A model generated the notes under the pieces. The model made no database searches. It was given only the letters and a program-made list of their open reading frames with translations, and was not told the origin of the DNA. 64,000 bases of DNA from Sclerodactyla briareus (Eukaryota; Echinodermata; Holothuroidea; Dendrochirotida; Sclerodactylidae), in contig JAODTK010005911.1 of the NCBI GenBank assembly GCA_026419785.1, forward strand, positions 655,001 to 719,000. The letters run 5' to 3'. A program made the position numbers and the translations under genes. Below are positions 11,371-24,340 of this stretch, piece after piece; position 1 is the first letter of the stretch, and each line of letters starts with the position of its first letter.

Positions 11371-12981
11371 CTGCAGAATTCTGGGCAATCCAATTTCCAT
11401 GACTTTTTCATGACCAAATAAAGAATTTCCATTACCTTCTCTACGACAACTCCCACAGAATTCTCAACTGAACAGTCAAAAAGAAGCCAGGCCAACAACA
11501 GCAAACAGCTGTGAGAAAGTGACAACATCACTTTCCATGAGTTTTCCATGACTCAACAACTTTTGCCTGAATTTCAAAAACTCATCCAGGCCTGGATTTT
11601 TGTTAATGAATTCAAGGTTTTCCATGACCACGGGAACCCTGAGCCCGAACCCTGAACCCATCAAAATCAACAAAATATACAGACAGCAGAAAACACTCAA
11701 TCAAAAAAATTTATATGCTTGCAAGTAGATGGTATGGCCTGTACTCCATACCATGAAGAAGACTACTTTTTTTGGTCACACAACCAATCTGGATTAGTGA
11801 AAATAGCCAACCCCCCTCCATCCTTGAGCCCCATTCTTCAGCTTGAACAGCATACTCAATATAACTCCTTGCTTGATTTATTGCGAAAGACCCGATGACG
11901 AATGTGCCCTATTTTCACACAGTCAATATCGGCTGAGATTCGGCCTGAGGTTTATGGGTTCCCCCATGTACTACAGAAGAATACTAGTCGCGTTCAGTTG
12001 TTTCCTTGATTATTGTACTAACAGCAAATCACATTGTCACAAACCGCCTCCATGCTCACCTTCACCTTGTCACTTCCACTGAGCACTACATATCATCCAT
12101 TACGTCATTTCATTCATCCCCATCTTTTTGCAGCGCCATCCACAACAAGCAAACGGGAGTGCATATTTATTCACTACTAACAAAGCACTCATCAAGCGCC
12201 TTCATGCGTAACATTCCACCCTTATCATGAGAGGATCTGTCTCCTCTTTTCGCTTTGTTTTTCCCCTGGGAATCGGGCGAGGGGCCACTGTTTTCGTAGT
12301 CAAAGGTTAAGCAGAGCTGTCCGGGATACCTGGTTGGATGCATGGGATGCAGTTCTCTTACTGTACTGAGCTTGTGTAAATAATAGTGAAATTCAGTTTC
12401 CCCATTTTTGCCTGAGTAGAACTCATGTTGGGCAGGGTCATGTTACAATATGTGAGTAATATTATAAGTCCTAATTGAGTTGTCCCCTTATATCCCTCCC
12501 CTGTGACAAAGTTGGGTAATACCATGAGCATATTCTACAACAGGGGTGTTTTGAAGCAGGGTATAGGCCAAAGACAAACATGAGGTTTATTTATGGAGAT
12601 GAATCTTCAGAAATCTAAGCTGCATGAAACCGCCTGGGAAAGGTGTTCAAACAAGCAGTTGGTGCACTACAGTGGGCAATGGCAGTGGCCAGCCCACCTC
12701 GGCCAAACCTTCCAGGACTATTTGATTGAATTTAAATCTCTCCCTCAGGTTGTCAGTCTCTTGCAATTCGTTTGGAAGAAGATTCCATTAGTAAATGGGT
12801 ATGGGGAATATTTGTTCTAATTTGGTTTGAGTTGTCCTCTCTAATCACTCGTATGACTGGGAATATCATAGGCATCTCCTACAACCCCCAACCCCCTCCT
12901 CCCCCCTTCTTCCACGGCAGCCTTGGTGGAAGCAAAGACAGAGCTGAGCTGGTGAGGCTCATTTATGGAGATGACTATTAC
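11371..12981. other. Putative intron, nothing recognised
   Basis: 1.6 kb between exons 13 and 12, with no repeat family or gene that I can name. Confidence 0.35.
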
Positions 12982-13139
12982 CTGCAGTAGGAACCCATCA
13001 TATCCTTCTTCAACGTGGCATTATAGCCTCCCAGCTTGGTCAAACTCTGGAGCTTGGCCAATTGGGGTACAACCTTCACTTCAACTGTCGCAGACTGTGA
13101 GCAGCTATGGCTGTCATACAAGACATCTGTCACAGTGAC
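12982..13139 (-). CDS. Exon 12 of the minus-strand gene
   Basis: A 158-bp exon with acceptor ACTAATCTCTCCAG and donor GTAATA. Only one frame is open. It reads VTVTDVLYDSHSCSQSATVE, then VKVVPQLAKLQSLTKLGGYN, with sequon NAT and two cysteines. The pattern VTVTD...SATVEVKV followed by a leucine-rich, possibly helical stretch resembles the end of a REJ module in polycystin-family proteins. The same pattern could come from another cadherin-like or fibronectin-like fold. Confidence 0.85.
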
Positions 13140-14550
13140 CTGGAGAGATTAGTAAAATAGGAATACGAAGGTTAATATGACTACTGAGACATTTTCACTG
13201 TGTATTGCTTGAAATCCCTTACCGTGTTGCGAATTCATCGCCCATTTTGCTTGCAACATGAAGGAAAAATGCATGAGAGTTGCTGTCTCTGGCTTTGAAG
13301 ATTCAAGCCATGGTTAAATGATGTAATGTCATGTAGGTGTAATGTATGTGTATACCAACAAGAGGAGGCAACAAAAATCGAGCCTTCGACTCACAAAACT
13401 AGGAAAGCCAAGTTTCCCATAAAGTTTAGAGAAGTTCTTAAAAATTTAACCATAACGGCTAATAGAATACATTATCACACAAAGTAATATTATAGGGAGC
13501 TACATTCAAGTGAGTAGATCTTATCGAAACACTGGTTGTGCTTCCTTCGGGGCATGAGCTTCTATTATTATAGAAGTAGTGATATTTACATGTTCTCAGG
13601 GAGCTTGTGAACCTAGCTGTGTCATGAATTGCTGGTCTTCAGTGTACTTCTCCCTTTCCTCTAATTCTTTGGAGAGTGTAGTTTCTTATTATTGCTGAAT
13701 TAGCTGCACATTATGTGCTTGAGTAACACGGACCTTAGTTGTGTGAACATGTTAATTCAACATAATATGGCGAGAAGTGAAAATTTAGTGCATCTGACTT
13801 CTGCCCTCCATGTATTCACAATGTGGTCTAGGATGGGAGTGAGAAGTTGACATAACAAAATTAATAAAATTCAGAGAAACAAGACACAGAATTTTGCCAT
13901 GATCAATTGCCCATAGAGAAATAATTTTGTGTAGTGCTGCCAAATAATCTCAGCCATACATTGCACAAGTTCAGCTTGGAGACTCATGTAGGCTACCATG
14001 TTCAGCTGTGAGAATTTATTTTACTCTGTTTCAAAAGATTGTCGTTGTTGTTTGTGTCGGAATATGCCAGAGGGAGTCCGGGACTCCCAATAGATATTCA
14101 CCAGGCAAAGCTCAGGGTATTCAGGGAAAGGACAGTTAGGTTACATGGGTTCTGAAGTAGACAAATGAAACTGCTGTCATGACATCCCGAGTTCCCTCTT
14201 AGAGGATCTCAGCCGAACCAAGTGGTTGAATACATCTTAAAAAAATTGTTGAATGCTGGTGTCTGTTAACCTTCCATTCACCAGTTGTATAAGCAGCACC
14301 ATTATCAGTATGGAGTAACATGTACCGTTGTAGAAACTAAACGAATCACTGGCGAAATAGAGACCAGAAAGCCAAAAGGCTTAGTGATATTGGAGTCTTC
14401 TGAAAACCCATAAAACAGAAACAAGGGACAATGGGAGAGGAGCTCATCTCTGGGAAACAATCATCTGACAAATTCACATTTTCCCAACCAACAATAGGGT
14501 CCTATACTGTTGATTAAGCTAAGCTACATACTACTTTCAAGGATTTAAGA
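13140..14550. other. Putative intron, unassigned part
   Basis: 1.4 kb with no recognisable gene or repeat, upstream on the minus strand of exon 12. Confidence 0.35.
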
Positions 14551-15900
14551 CTTGGCCTCTGGTGACCCCAAAAACATAGGGTTCATGTACTCATCATGAC
14601 CTCTGATGACCCCAAAAACAATAGGGTCCAGGTATCATTATGGGGACACACAGACCAGTATGAGATCCATCAATCGAGGTGGGGTCAAGTTATGGGTGTT
14701 AACAAGCGAAAATGGCCAAAATATTGACTTTCACGAATTTTTCTATTTTTCACCAAAAATTCACCCCCGACGATACCAGAACAATAGGGTTTCTGTAATC
14801 CCCATTAAGGAAAGCTACACACCAAAATTTTCAAACTCTGACATCTGGTGACATCAGTTGAACTAGAAATGCACCAAAACAATAGGGTCTGTTACTCATC
14901 ATGGGAACACACATACCAAGTATTGAGCTTCATCCAACCAGATGGGGTCAAGTTATCGTTGTTCACAAGCGAAAGGGGTCAAAATATTGCTTTGCAAATT
15001 TTTACTTTTAACAAAAAATGTTCCCTCGACCTCACCAGAACAATAGGGTTCCTGTACCCCATAAGAAAGCGCACATACCAAATTGAACCTGATCAGGCCG
15101 ACCATATGATTTATCGTGTTCACAACGGTTTTCAAACTCTGACCTCTGGTGACCTCTGATGCTCTCTGACCTGACACCAAAACCATAGGACCCGTGTACT
15201 CATCATGGGAAACACATACCAAGTATGAGCTTCATCCATCCAGATGGGGTCAAGTTTTTTTCGTGTTCACAAGCCCGAATGGGTCAAAATAAAATTACTT
15301 TTCAATTTTTCCTCCTATTTTTTCACAAAAAAATTTACACCCTCGACCTATCCAGAACCATACGGTTCCCTGTACTCCCCCGAAGAAAGCTTCCAACCCA
15401 TTGAACCTGATCATACCAAACCATTCCTGACTTATCGTATCCAAGTTTTCAGACTTTGACGTTTGGTGACCTCAGATGACCTCTGACCTACCCCAACACA
15501 ACCAAGAGGTCTGTACTCATCATGGGGACCACACAATCAAGTATGAGCTTCATCCATCAGGTGGGGTGCAAGTTTATCGTGTTCACAAGCCAAACTTGGC
15601 CAAATCATTGACTTTTTTCACACATTTCCGATTTTGCCAAAATTCACCCCCCGACCTAGACCAGAAACAATAGGTTCCTGTACTCCCCATAAGAAAGCTA
15701 CACAATCCAATTTGAATCTGATTAGACCAACCGTTCTGGACCCTTATCTGTTCTAAGGTTTCAGACTTTGAACCTCTGGTGACCTCAGATGACCTCTGAC
15801 CTGACCCCCAAAACAATAGGGTTCATGTACTCATCATGGGGACCACATACCAAGATGAGCTTCATCCATCCAGGTTGGGGTCAAGTTATCTTTGTTCACA
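14551..15900 (+). repeat. Tandem repeat of about 313 bp, 4-5 diverged copies
   Basis: Each unit holds the landmarks GACCTCTGGTGACCTC, ACAATAGGGTTCATGTACTC, ATCATGGGGACCACA, TATGAGCTTCATCCATC, GGTGGGGTCAAGTTATC and GTTCACAAGC, followed by a second CAATAGGGTTCCTGTACTCC block. The spacing of the landmarks is about 249, 304, 318 and 313 bp. Relatives lie at 21080-21205 (inverted) and 30950-31245. Confidence 0.85.
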
Positions 15901-16237
15901 AGCAATCATTACTACACACATACAACATACATACAAACACACACCCACGTAATGACTGCATAATCCTTGACTTTCCGTCAGGAATCACAAATGATCACTT
16001 TTTCCAACTGAGATAGCCAAGCCCGCAGCTAAATAAACAAGAATGGCCGCCACTTTTTGTTCACAATGTTATGCATGTCCCATCAGTACTTACTGCCTCC
16101 TACAGTGAAGGGACATGCCACTCGCTGGTGTACAGTACTAACAATTTTACTTCCCTTGCAAGGGTTTGAATTCACAAACGCAGCAAGACAATTTTTTAGG
16201 CTCTAATTTAGAAAACCAGCGCAGGGAAGTGACATAC

Positions 16238-16268
16238 CAGGTTTACATGTTGCACAGTGTCAGAGTTA
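16238..16268 (-). CDS. Candidate exon 11 (31 bp) of the minus-strand gene
   Basis: A very short exon with acceptor CCTTGTGATTAG and donor GTATGT. It takes one base of a split codon, reads NSDTVQHVNL, and ends on a codon boundary. It therefore joins exon 10 to exon 12, which can only be read from its first base. Without it the two firm neighbours are out of phase. That phase repair is the main evidence; the exon alone would be within chance. Confidence 0.5.
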
Positions 16269-16689
16269 CTAATCACAAGGTCGGGCATGGACACCTCTGT
16301 ATTTCCGGGCAGCAGATTTCGAAATTCGTACTGTGTTTTATTTCAAATAAATTATTACTTCTTTCGCTCCCTATGTTTTTTGAAATCCTGAGACATCTCT
16401 GAATAGAAAAATATGCCTTATGCAATCTTGCTATGATACTAGTTTCCAATGGTAGCGTTTTTTTTGTCAACCAATAGCGTTTTCACCTTTCCTGGTCAGC
16501 CTGAATACTCAGAATCGAAGCACAACTAGCCGAGCAGAAGAGACGTAGACATAGCCTTCACCAGTGGTAACCAATTGTGCTAAATAGGGAGGGGTTTAGG
16601 CCTTTTGGCCCTATCCTGATGACGCTGGACGGTGTGTCCTGGCCTAATTCATATACATGCATTCTTGTTTTTTTTATTATATCCCCACT

Positions 16690-17450
16690 TCGGGGATTTA
16701 ATGGTTTGGCTCGCGTCTCCGCCGCGTCCGCGTCCGCGGTCCGCCGCCCGCGTTGTTTTCTTGTTAGCGCAATCACTCTCCAACACTTTGTCCGCCGTTT
16801 GAGCCGAAACTTGGCACAGCTGTCCGCCTTAGTGAAATCGCGGATGATGTTCTAAAGTGGGCCGTCGCCACATGAACAGGTCCCGCTAATTTGCATAATT
16901 TCCACGTTGGAAGACTTTTCGCCCTTAGGTCAATAACTCTTTAACGCTTATCCGATTGATCTGAAACTTGGTACACTTGTCCGCCCATGAAATCTCGGAT
17001 GATTTCTGAAGTGGGCACGCTGCAATCTGGGGGGCCGCGAATTTGCATAATTTTCGGCGAATTCTTCAAGTTAGTCGGATTTGAACGAACTGGTGGTAGG
17101 GACTATTTGATCCCGAAAAGTGGAGGGCATTCATCAAGGTCATCAAAGTCAAATTGTGAAATTTATGCGTTTTTCCAAACTTGGTCAGATTTGGACGAAA
17201 CGTGGTGGGAACGAACTATAGTTGACTCGGAAAAATTGTGGAGGTCATTTCAAGGTCATCGTAGATCGAACTGGCAAATTTATGCGATTTTCCACTTGTC
17301 AGATTTGAACAAAACTTGGTGGCTGGGGCTACATTTGTTCCTCACAAAGTTAGAAGTCTTCAAAGCCATCATGTGTCAAATTCTCCTAATTCATGTGCCT
17401 ATCACACCCATGGATTAAACCAAAACTTGGTGGATGAAGTTTGTCTTGTT
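16690..17450 (+). repeat. Dispersed repeat with CG-rich head and 108-bp tandem tail
   Basis: 16700-17040 has a CCGCCGCGTCCGCG-rich start, then TTAGCGCAATCACTCTCCAA, AACTTGGCACA and TCGCGGATGATG; a relative lies at 20600-20830. From about 17041 a unit of roughly 108 bp recurs about four times (AAACTTGGTCAGATTTGAAC, GTGGTGGGAACGAACTATAG, CAAGGTCATC). The 143-codon open frame here follows the repeat and is not a gene. Confidence 0.7.
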
Positions 17451-19551
17451 TACTGAACCACAAAATGGGGGGTTTATCCTTTATGTGTTGTTAGATACTT
17501 CTTCTCTATGATTGCTCAAAAGTGGGGGGATATACACGTCCGCTGTTTACTCCGCCTACACATGTCTAGTTTATAGGGGATTTTGAATCATTTTTTTCAT
17601 GACGAAGAGCACAGTGGCTGCCTGTCCCTCAAATGAGGGTCCAAGCAGGATAGCCTCTGAGTGATCCATTCGAATTAGCTATTCTTGGCGGTGTAGAGGG
17701 CAGTGCGGGGTCAGAGAAACGATAATTCCAGAGGAAAACGATGCTCGCTCCAGCGTTGGTCTGTTTGGAAGGGGGTTGGTTGATGACTCAGCCTTTCGGG
17801 TGGATCACGATGTACGGAATGATACGGATCCAAGAACTTTGTGAGTGGTATGTTTCAGAATTGGGTTACTATATCAACAGAGAGACCTTTACTTGCTACT
17901 GTCAATGACAGGGTGTCCTGTAAGGCAATAAGGTCCTTGTTTGCGACATACAAATGATTGCCATGTCCAGTTTGAGCGATCCTTATATTACCATGTAATA
18001 GGTATCAATGCACCACATTAGGCCATAGCTCCTCCACCTCAGCTCTAATATTCCCATTCGACTCTCTGCACACATTGACCCCCCCCGCCTCTCTCTCCGG
18101 TTATTCTGGTCCTTGGAGCTCTAGCCGATCCTGGAACTGTTGCCTTTTTTCGGCACAGTTCCGCAAATTATGTTTTCGCTGCAGAACTTTTGTGCTGGTA
18201 GTGGCCTCGGCAAGTGACCGATCAGGTTAGGTCCCATCTAGATTATCATCTTGACTCAGCCCATTGGCTCAACCCCCCCCCCCCCCAGACCCTGACTGCC
18301 TTGCCATTGGCAATCTGGGGTTAGGAAAATGAACTGCCACAGGGTTGTCTGGCTTTACTAGGTCTAGTTTTCTGCTGTCTTGCCCCCCCGCCCGGCCACC
18401 CCCACTAGATCACACCCTCCCCAACGTTGTGATCAGACGGAGGGCGCTGTAAAGGCCGTCTGGCCAGGCGAGGATCTTTTCACATATCAGGCACTGAGGT
18501 AGGCTATCAGGCTAGGTGGCCAGATCATAGGAGTCCGTGTCACGTAACGTGCATGTACGGTGGATTGAGAGAGCTTATTGCCGTCCTTCCAGTTTTCCCC
18601 CCCCCTGGTTGTTGGAATCTAATACCAGATGCATACCCCCGAAGAAGACCCCAAGCACCCTTGGCAACCGTCGGGTCCATATTTGATCATCCTGTGGACT
18701 TAATTGGAATTCACCTAGTTTATAAAATGAGAGTCCATCCAGTAGGTTTTGTGCATGGTTATAATTTGGATTTTCAACTGTGTGCAGCACAACACACCAT
18801 ACCCAGTGCCCAATGTTGGAGCCTTCATACCTACGCTAAACCCTGCAATGAAATCAAATTGATGTGTATTTTTCAATGTATGGAAAGCAAAGCAGCTCAT
18901 GCAATTTTCATGTCCTCTGCCTAATTACACTTCTTTAGGTAGCAGACTACTATTAGCTTGAAGATTCATCTGCCGAAAAGGTTTATCCTGAAAAAATTAG
19001 TCCATAATATTTATCTGTGGGTACATCTGCTGCTTTGGTGGGAAGGAATACGGTTTGCTTTTTGCTCTATATCTGGAAAGGGTTTATTCAACGTACCAAA
19101 CGCCGAAAATTTCATGGGGAAATGGTCCTCTTTGGCCCGTTTCGTTTAACAAATACATGGACTGAAATAGGCCCTAGTCGAGTGTGTGTCGGAAATTGAG
19201 TCGAAAACCCACTAAAAATAGACCCCCTACTAGCTCAAAATCTGCGCGGTCATGATACATCAAATGGCACATCGTGGACATCAGTAGACTATCTGCTTCC
19301 CAGCAGGGTATGGCGATATTCAAGGTAAAACTTCGGGGACCCTGGATGGCTGAAAGGAGTAATTGACATTTTTTGTGTGTAATTTCAATGGGGAGATTAA
19401 TAGGCGAATGCCACCAGCTAAGTAGTTAGTCCTTCGTACCCACCCCTCTTCCACACCAAGCCCCGGAATGGTGTACTGAAGCTCCTATACAGAACAGAAG
19501 TCAGGCGGGAACCGGTTGCTTTAAGTTGACAGCGCCCCCACTTATAGTAGT

Positions 19552-19755
19552 GTGTTAGTGACATGTGATTCGAGGCGATGTGGTTCGCATTTCGTCAGAA
19601 GATTTGATTATGTCCATTTGACAGCCTCTCTAAAGGCAGTAACATGATATCAAGCTATGGTTTCTCTGTGAGTGTCATTAAGCCTAGTGTGTTCAGCCAG
19701 ACAAAATCGATCAGATTCTCGAATTGTTATGTTGTTTCTGTGCTTCCTAATAGAT
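19552..19755 (+). repeat. Dispersed repeat, copy 2
   Basis: Diverged copy of 1323-1530 in the same orientation, followed within 80 bp by the CGGCCT minisatellite. Family unknown. Confidence 0.5.
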
Positions 19756-19834
19756 AGTTTGATTTCCAGAATTCTTCTGGAACAGGGGGTATAGAAAACT
19801 CACTGAAGAATGAAGTGCAGAATCTTGCACTATA

Positions 19835-19995
19835 ATGGTCAGTGTTGGAGGGATCGAGGCCGGACTCGGCTCGCAGGCCGCTCGAGGCCCAGTTTGGGCG
19901 GCCTCGGCCTCGGACCGGAGGCTGCGCCTCGGTTCGGCCTCGGCCCGGAGCTTCCGGCCTCGGATTTTGGGCCGACGGCCGGGTCGAGGCCTTCT
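19835..19995 (-). repeat. GC-rich CGGCCT minisatellite, copy 1
   Basis: 160 bp of imperfect GGCCTCGGCCTCGG-type hexamers in otherwise AT-rich DNA. On the minus strand the edge reads as the same CAACACTG/CCATTAT motif seen at 21964-21990, so the two arrays are inverted copies of one repeat family. Confidence 0.8.
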
Positions 19996-20599
19996 ATTAG
20001 AAATAAAGAACAAATGAAAATTTTCTGTCACAAATGATTGCTTCAGACATGTGTTGTGAGCATTCGCGACAAAAAAAAAAATGTGGAAATAACGTAGAAT
20101 ACCGGTATCACCCAAAAGACTACGATAAAATATACTGGCGCGGCGCTCGGCCCGCGTGTGCAATTTCCCCAGTTGCAGTGCTAGAGTGCCGGCTCCTTGC
20201 GAGCTCTAGCTGGCCATAGACAACTTACATTGCTGAATGCCCTTGCACTGCAAAAGTGCACACGTACGAATAGGTATAGCATTTGTACAAAGCAGGGAAT
20301 CCTGCACAGGCGCGGCCACGTTGTGAAACCACTCACTCACTGATGCCCCCTCAAGTCGTAGTAGGAGTTGCGAGATGAAATTCTAGTCTCCAGTGCATTA
20401 AATTGTGCATAAGCCTGGACCATGAAAATACAAAGAATGGGGTCTGTTCGGCAGATCGTGAATGTATTTTATAATTCAATATGGAATTTATATTCATCTA
20501 ACTGCGGTTTTGTAGTCTGTAGTGTGTACATGCGAAATCACACAAAATATATTTGATTCCTTCATGCATTAGTATCCCAACATGGGGGGGGGATTATCT

Positions 20600-20830
20600 G
20601 GTTCTGTCTTCGCCAACGCCGCCGCCGCATGTTAGCGCGATTACTCTCCAACGCAATTGTGCGGGTTCACTTAAACTTTGCACACATGTTTATCGAATAA
20701 AAAATCTCGGATGAGTTCAGCAATGGGAGTCGCCCAACTACCACGAGGGCGAGCATCTTGGATTTTTGGACGAACTTACTTTTTATCGATGATTGGCGTT
20801 GTTTTGGAACATGGCGATCGCTTGAGACTA
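20600..20830 (+). repeat. Relative of the CG-rich head at 16.7 kb
   Basis: Shares CGCCGCCGCC, TTAGCGCGATTACTCTCCAA, AACTTTGCACACATG and AATCTCGGATGA in the same order as 16700-16850. Degenerate, no coding signal. Confidence 0.6.
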
Positions 20831-21004
20831 CGTTCGTGTTGACATATGGGAACCAACGATCCCAGTCGTATCGAATGAGATCGACATTGTCTATCCCGGC
20901 CCACTGATGCTCAAATATTGGATAATTCGTTGTGGTTTACCCGCCAGTCGATGTGTCGTTTATGGTTGGACTCTAGTCGAAGGATTCTATGCATCATTAA
21001 CAGT

Positions 21005-21080
21005 GTGTTTGGCGGTGTGTGTGCGGGTGCGTGTGCCGTTGTGTGTGTGTTTGTGCGTGTGTACGTGTGTGTGGTGACGC
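21005..21080. repeat. (GT)n-rich microsatellite
   Basis: GTGTGT with interspersed GCGT and GTACGT over about 75 bp. Confidence 0.85.
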
Positions 21081-21205
21081 CTGTATGGGTTAACACATAA
21101 CTCGATCCCACTTGTGGTGATCAGCTCATACTTGGTATTGGTTCCCCATGGTGAGTAATGATCCCTATTGTTTTCGGTCAGGCTGAAGTTCATCTGAGGT
21201 CAACA
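21080..21205 (-). repeat. Inverted fragment of the 313-bp repeat family
   Basis: Read on the minus strand it gives GACCTCAGATGA, AACAATAGGGATCATTACTC, CCATGGGGAACCA and CCAAGTATGAGCT, the same order as in 14551-15900. Confidence 0.7.
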
Positions 21206-21854
21206 AACTTCAGGGCATTCAAGGTATCACTAAGCCTCTTGGCCTCCTCTGTTTTTGTTTTTGTTTGTTAGGTTTTGAGTAACTGTCATATTGGCTTGCT
21301 ATCGGTAATGTATTGCTCGCCAAGATGGATTTTAAATGTAACTTTATAGGATTAAAAAAAATTATGGTTCTACCCAATGATTGGAGGGGCAGTCCTCCTG
21401 CTGATTGAAATCCACCCCCTCTCGGAATCCAGATGTGTGCCGCCAAATCAAGTACTCTGTTTTCTCCACAGATTCTGAATCCTTGATGTTTTCAAAATGC
21501 AGTGCAGTGTTCCCTGACATCTAAGGCTAGTACATGTCTGCCTGTGCACTATGAATCATAAAAAATTTTGAAGAGTGTTTAATGGTGATGGTAGGAGTAT
21601 ACCCTTTATACAAATCTCACAAGCATTAACATTTTAACAACTGCATTCAGATGTTTTTTCATTCTGATTACACTGACTTCAAGATAAATTGGTTGCATAT
21701 CAACTTTCGCTTGTTCAGCCCATTTTGTACTTCAAACCTTCTTGTCTCCATATATTAATCATAATGTCTAACTGTCGCCATGGGGCAGACATAAAAACGT
21801 AATTACTTATGTATTCAAACCTGGTATTTAAAATGTAAAGCTGTTATATTTGCC

Positions 21855-21990
21855 CGCCTTCGCCTCGGCCTCGCAGGTGTGGCCTCGGGCTCGGCCTCGG
21901 CCTCGAGGGTGCGGCCTCGGCCTCGGCCTCGGGGTGCGGCCTCGGCCTTGGCCTCGCTGCAGCGGCCTCGACTACAACACTGATAATGGT
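21855..21990 (+). repeat. GC-rich CGGCCT minisatellite, copy 2
   Basis: About 135 bp of GGCCTCGGCCTCGGGGTGC-type hexamers ending CGGCCTCGACTACAACACTG. The same end motif (CGACTACAACACTGGTATTA) recurs at 57857-57880. Confidence 0.85.
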
Positions 21991-23567
21991 GGTATAGATT
22001 TCGTGCACCATCAAGCTTACTCCCACTGCTTTTGAGGAATGGAGCCACTCATCATTCTCACCTTTGTCGTGATATTTTTTCTACCTCGTTCGTTTGTTAC
22101 CCTCAGAATTGGTTTTAGCGGCACTGATGCTTCCTTAGAATTTAGAGAGGAGAACAGACGAAGGACTTCGTACATGCAAACACAACTCCAGGTATATGTA
22201 TTCGTGTAGTTGAGGGCGGTATTAAAATTTTATCAATTAGCGTCCCAAATTCATTGAAGTGCGTATTCACAATGGTGTTGAAAAATCATGGTCAATGGGT
22301 CGGCTTTTGAAACAGAAAACATGATTCTACAATGAACCAAATATCACGATGGATTTCCCGTTTTTCATGCCTCCTCCAACCTCGTAAAATGTATTTTTTA
22401 CATAGACACCCAATAAAGTGTGTGTATCTTCGCGTAATGTTCAACAACATGTCACTGAGCTTAAAGTGTGACGCCGACGTTGCATTTTTCTGGGAACTCG
22501 TGAGCGTCAGCAGTGTGTTTAATAGTTCGAAGTCGAAGTAACATATTGCTGAATAGTGTTTGTCTACTTCAATATATCCGAACAGCAAACGGGAGCAAAG
22601 CCTCAAGAATTTGACAGAAAATTCGTTTGGTTTGGTATGTATGGAAGTGCCACAAAAATGATTGAAAGTCATTCATAAAGTGGCATGATATTGTCTGTTC
22701 CTGGCAATTTTCTTCCGAGCCTTTTGGTATGTCTACTGATGAAGAATTATGAGCGTGTTTTTCTAATCCCATAAATATGGAACGCCGAAACGGACATTAT
22801 TCGATTACTTATTCTGACGCGGTTCCTCATTATGCAAGACAATTCCTCCGTCACATAATGACAAAAAAAACATTATGCGACTCGGGTAGTCTGTCGCATA
22901 ACGACATATTACTTTATTTTTCTGGACGAACATGTCTCTGCCACATAATGAGTGCCGTTTCGGACAATATTGCTTAACTTTCGTTGTGGATCAAACTCAT
23001 TATTCAACAGACTAGGCTACCGCATAATGACATCTTTACGAATTATTCGGCAGTTGCCACCCTTGCATAATGACTTCCTTACTCATTATTCGGCAGTTAC
23101 CACCCTCGCATAATGATCTTTTTACTCATTATTCGGCAATCGCCACCGCTGCATAAAAACTTCCAACTCGTATTCGACATAAAATACTGACGCATAATTA
23201 CTTCTTTACTCATTATTCGGCAGTTACCACCCTCGCATAATGATCTTTTTACTCATTATTCGGCAGTTACCACCCTCGCATAATGATCTTTTTACTCATT
23301 ATTCGGCAGCCGATACTGCCGAATAATGATTAAAGATTTTTTTATGCAAGGGCCTCACAGCGTGCCAAAGCAATAGGCGCAGAAGAGAGAAAAAGCACAA
23401 TTCGCCGAATCGGACAATATTCGAAAAAGATGGCGCTCTGCCATTCAAGACTCGCACCATGTAGATTAAGGAATTTTAATGAGAATTTGAGACATCAACA
23501 GTAACACTAGTAAGTATATATACCGCGTAATAGTATACCGTCTTAACTCAATGCAGGGCCATACGCT

Positions 23568-23675
23568 ATGGCGAACGAGGAAACAGAACGAGGGCGCGGG
23601 CGCCCCAAAAGCAATGCCTTCGATATGGCAGAATTATGGGATTTGATAAAGATGGCTATACATCAGCTGAAATAG
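23568..23675 (+). pseudogene. Remnant transposase start with AT-hook and HTH-like motif
   Basis: ATG followed by MANEETERGRGRPKSNAF and a stop after 35 codons. RGRGRP is an AT-hook-type DNA-binding motif. In the +1 frame just past DLIK the sequence gives DGYTSAEIAQQYSINN, which resembles a helix-turn-helix, so a one-base change broke the frame. The right arm repeats the same start on the minus strand (about 24235-24340). This points to a former transposase N-terminus; the superfamily is not identified. Confidence 0.5.
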
Positions 23676-24234
23676 CGCAGCAATACTCCATAAACAATAA
23701 TTTACCTAAAAAAGGCTAATTACCCAACTCAATTGAGGACTTTGCTGCCCAAAATCTAATCAGAATCGCGTCCACTCCAACCCCGGTGTTACACACAAAA
23801 TTTCTTCATAATCAGCGTCACGGTTTGTGAGAATTCCTGCTAACGATAAAGTGGCACACACATACATAATATCCACAGGGACACCGCATAGTGACCCGCC
23901 AGCCTTAGATCAATTACTGAATATCCTGCAACTCTTCCAACACTGCATCGTTCTCAATGGAGTGCCATGCTTGAGTGCACTTCACTGTGTGTGCCTTGAA
24001 CTAAAGTCGGTAGTTGCGGGGTATTCTGCATGATAATTTCATTAAATTATAACGGAATGATCAACGGACTAAGCATAGGCCTAGCCTTTTAGAAAGGTTA
24101 CTAAAGCTTGTGAGCGCGGGCTAGCCTAGCCTACCTGTGATTGCAGCGTATATGTCCTTCGCTTGAGCTTCCCAGTCTTCCGGTACCGTTCAACGGTCTT
24201 CCGTGAGATGTATTACTTTGCCTATTTTTTTCCA

Positions 24235-24340
24235 GCTAATGTATAGCCCATCTTTATCAAATCCCAAAAAAATTCTGCCATATCGAAGGCATTGCTTTGG
24301 GGCGCCCGCGCCCTCGTTCTGTTTCCTCGTTCGCCATAGC
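24235..24340 (-). pseudogene. Second copy of the AT-hook start in the right arm
   Basis: The inverted counterpart of 23568-23675, with NRTRARAPQSNAFDMAEFFW in one frame after small indels. Its presence in both arms shows that the inverted repeats extend into former coding sequence. Confidence 0.5.

Larger units (their letters stand above)
16269..22776. other. Upper part of long putative intron, repeat-rich
   Basis: Holds the CG-rich and 108-bp repeats, two CGGCCT minisatellites, a GT microsatellite and dispersed copies listed separately. 17460-19550 and 21210-21840 show nothing I recognise. The 123-codon open frame at 18553-18924 has no support beyond its length. Confidence 0.4.

Noticed and set aside
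16094..16137. 44-bp minus-strand exon-like segment with perfect GTAAGT donor (YCTPASGMSLHCRR)
   Set aside because: No open frame of it joins the exon at 12982 in phase, and the exon at 16238 already bridges the gap.
17000..17418. 143-codon plus-strand open frame
   Set aside because: It follows a 108-bp tandem repeat and has no other coding sign.
18553..18924. 123-codon plus-strand open frame
   Set aside because: No recognisable motif, no splice or promoter context; length alone is within chance.
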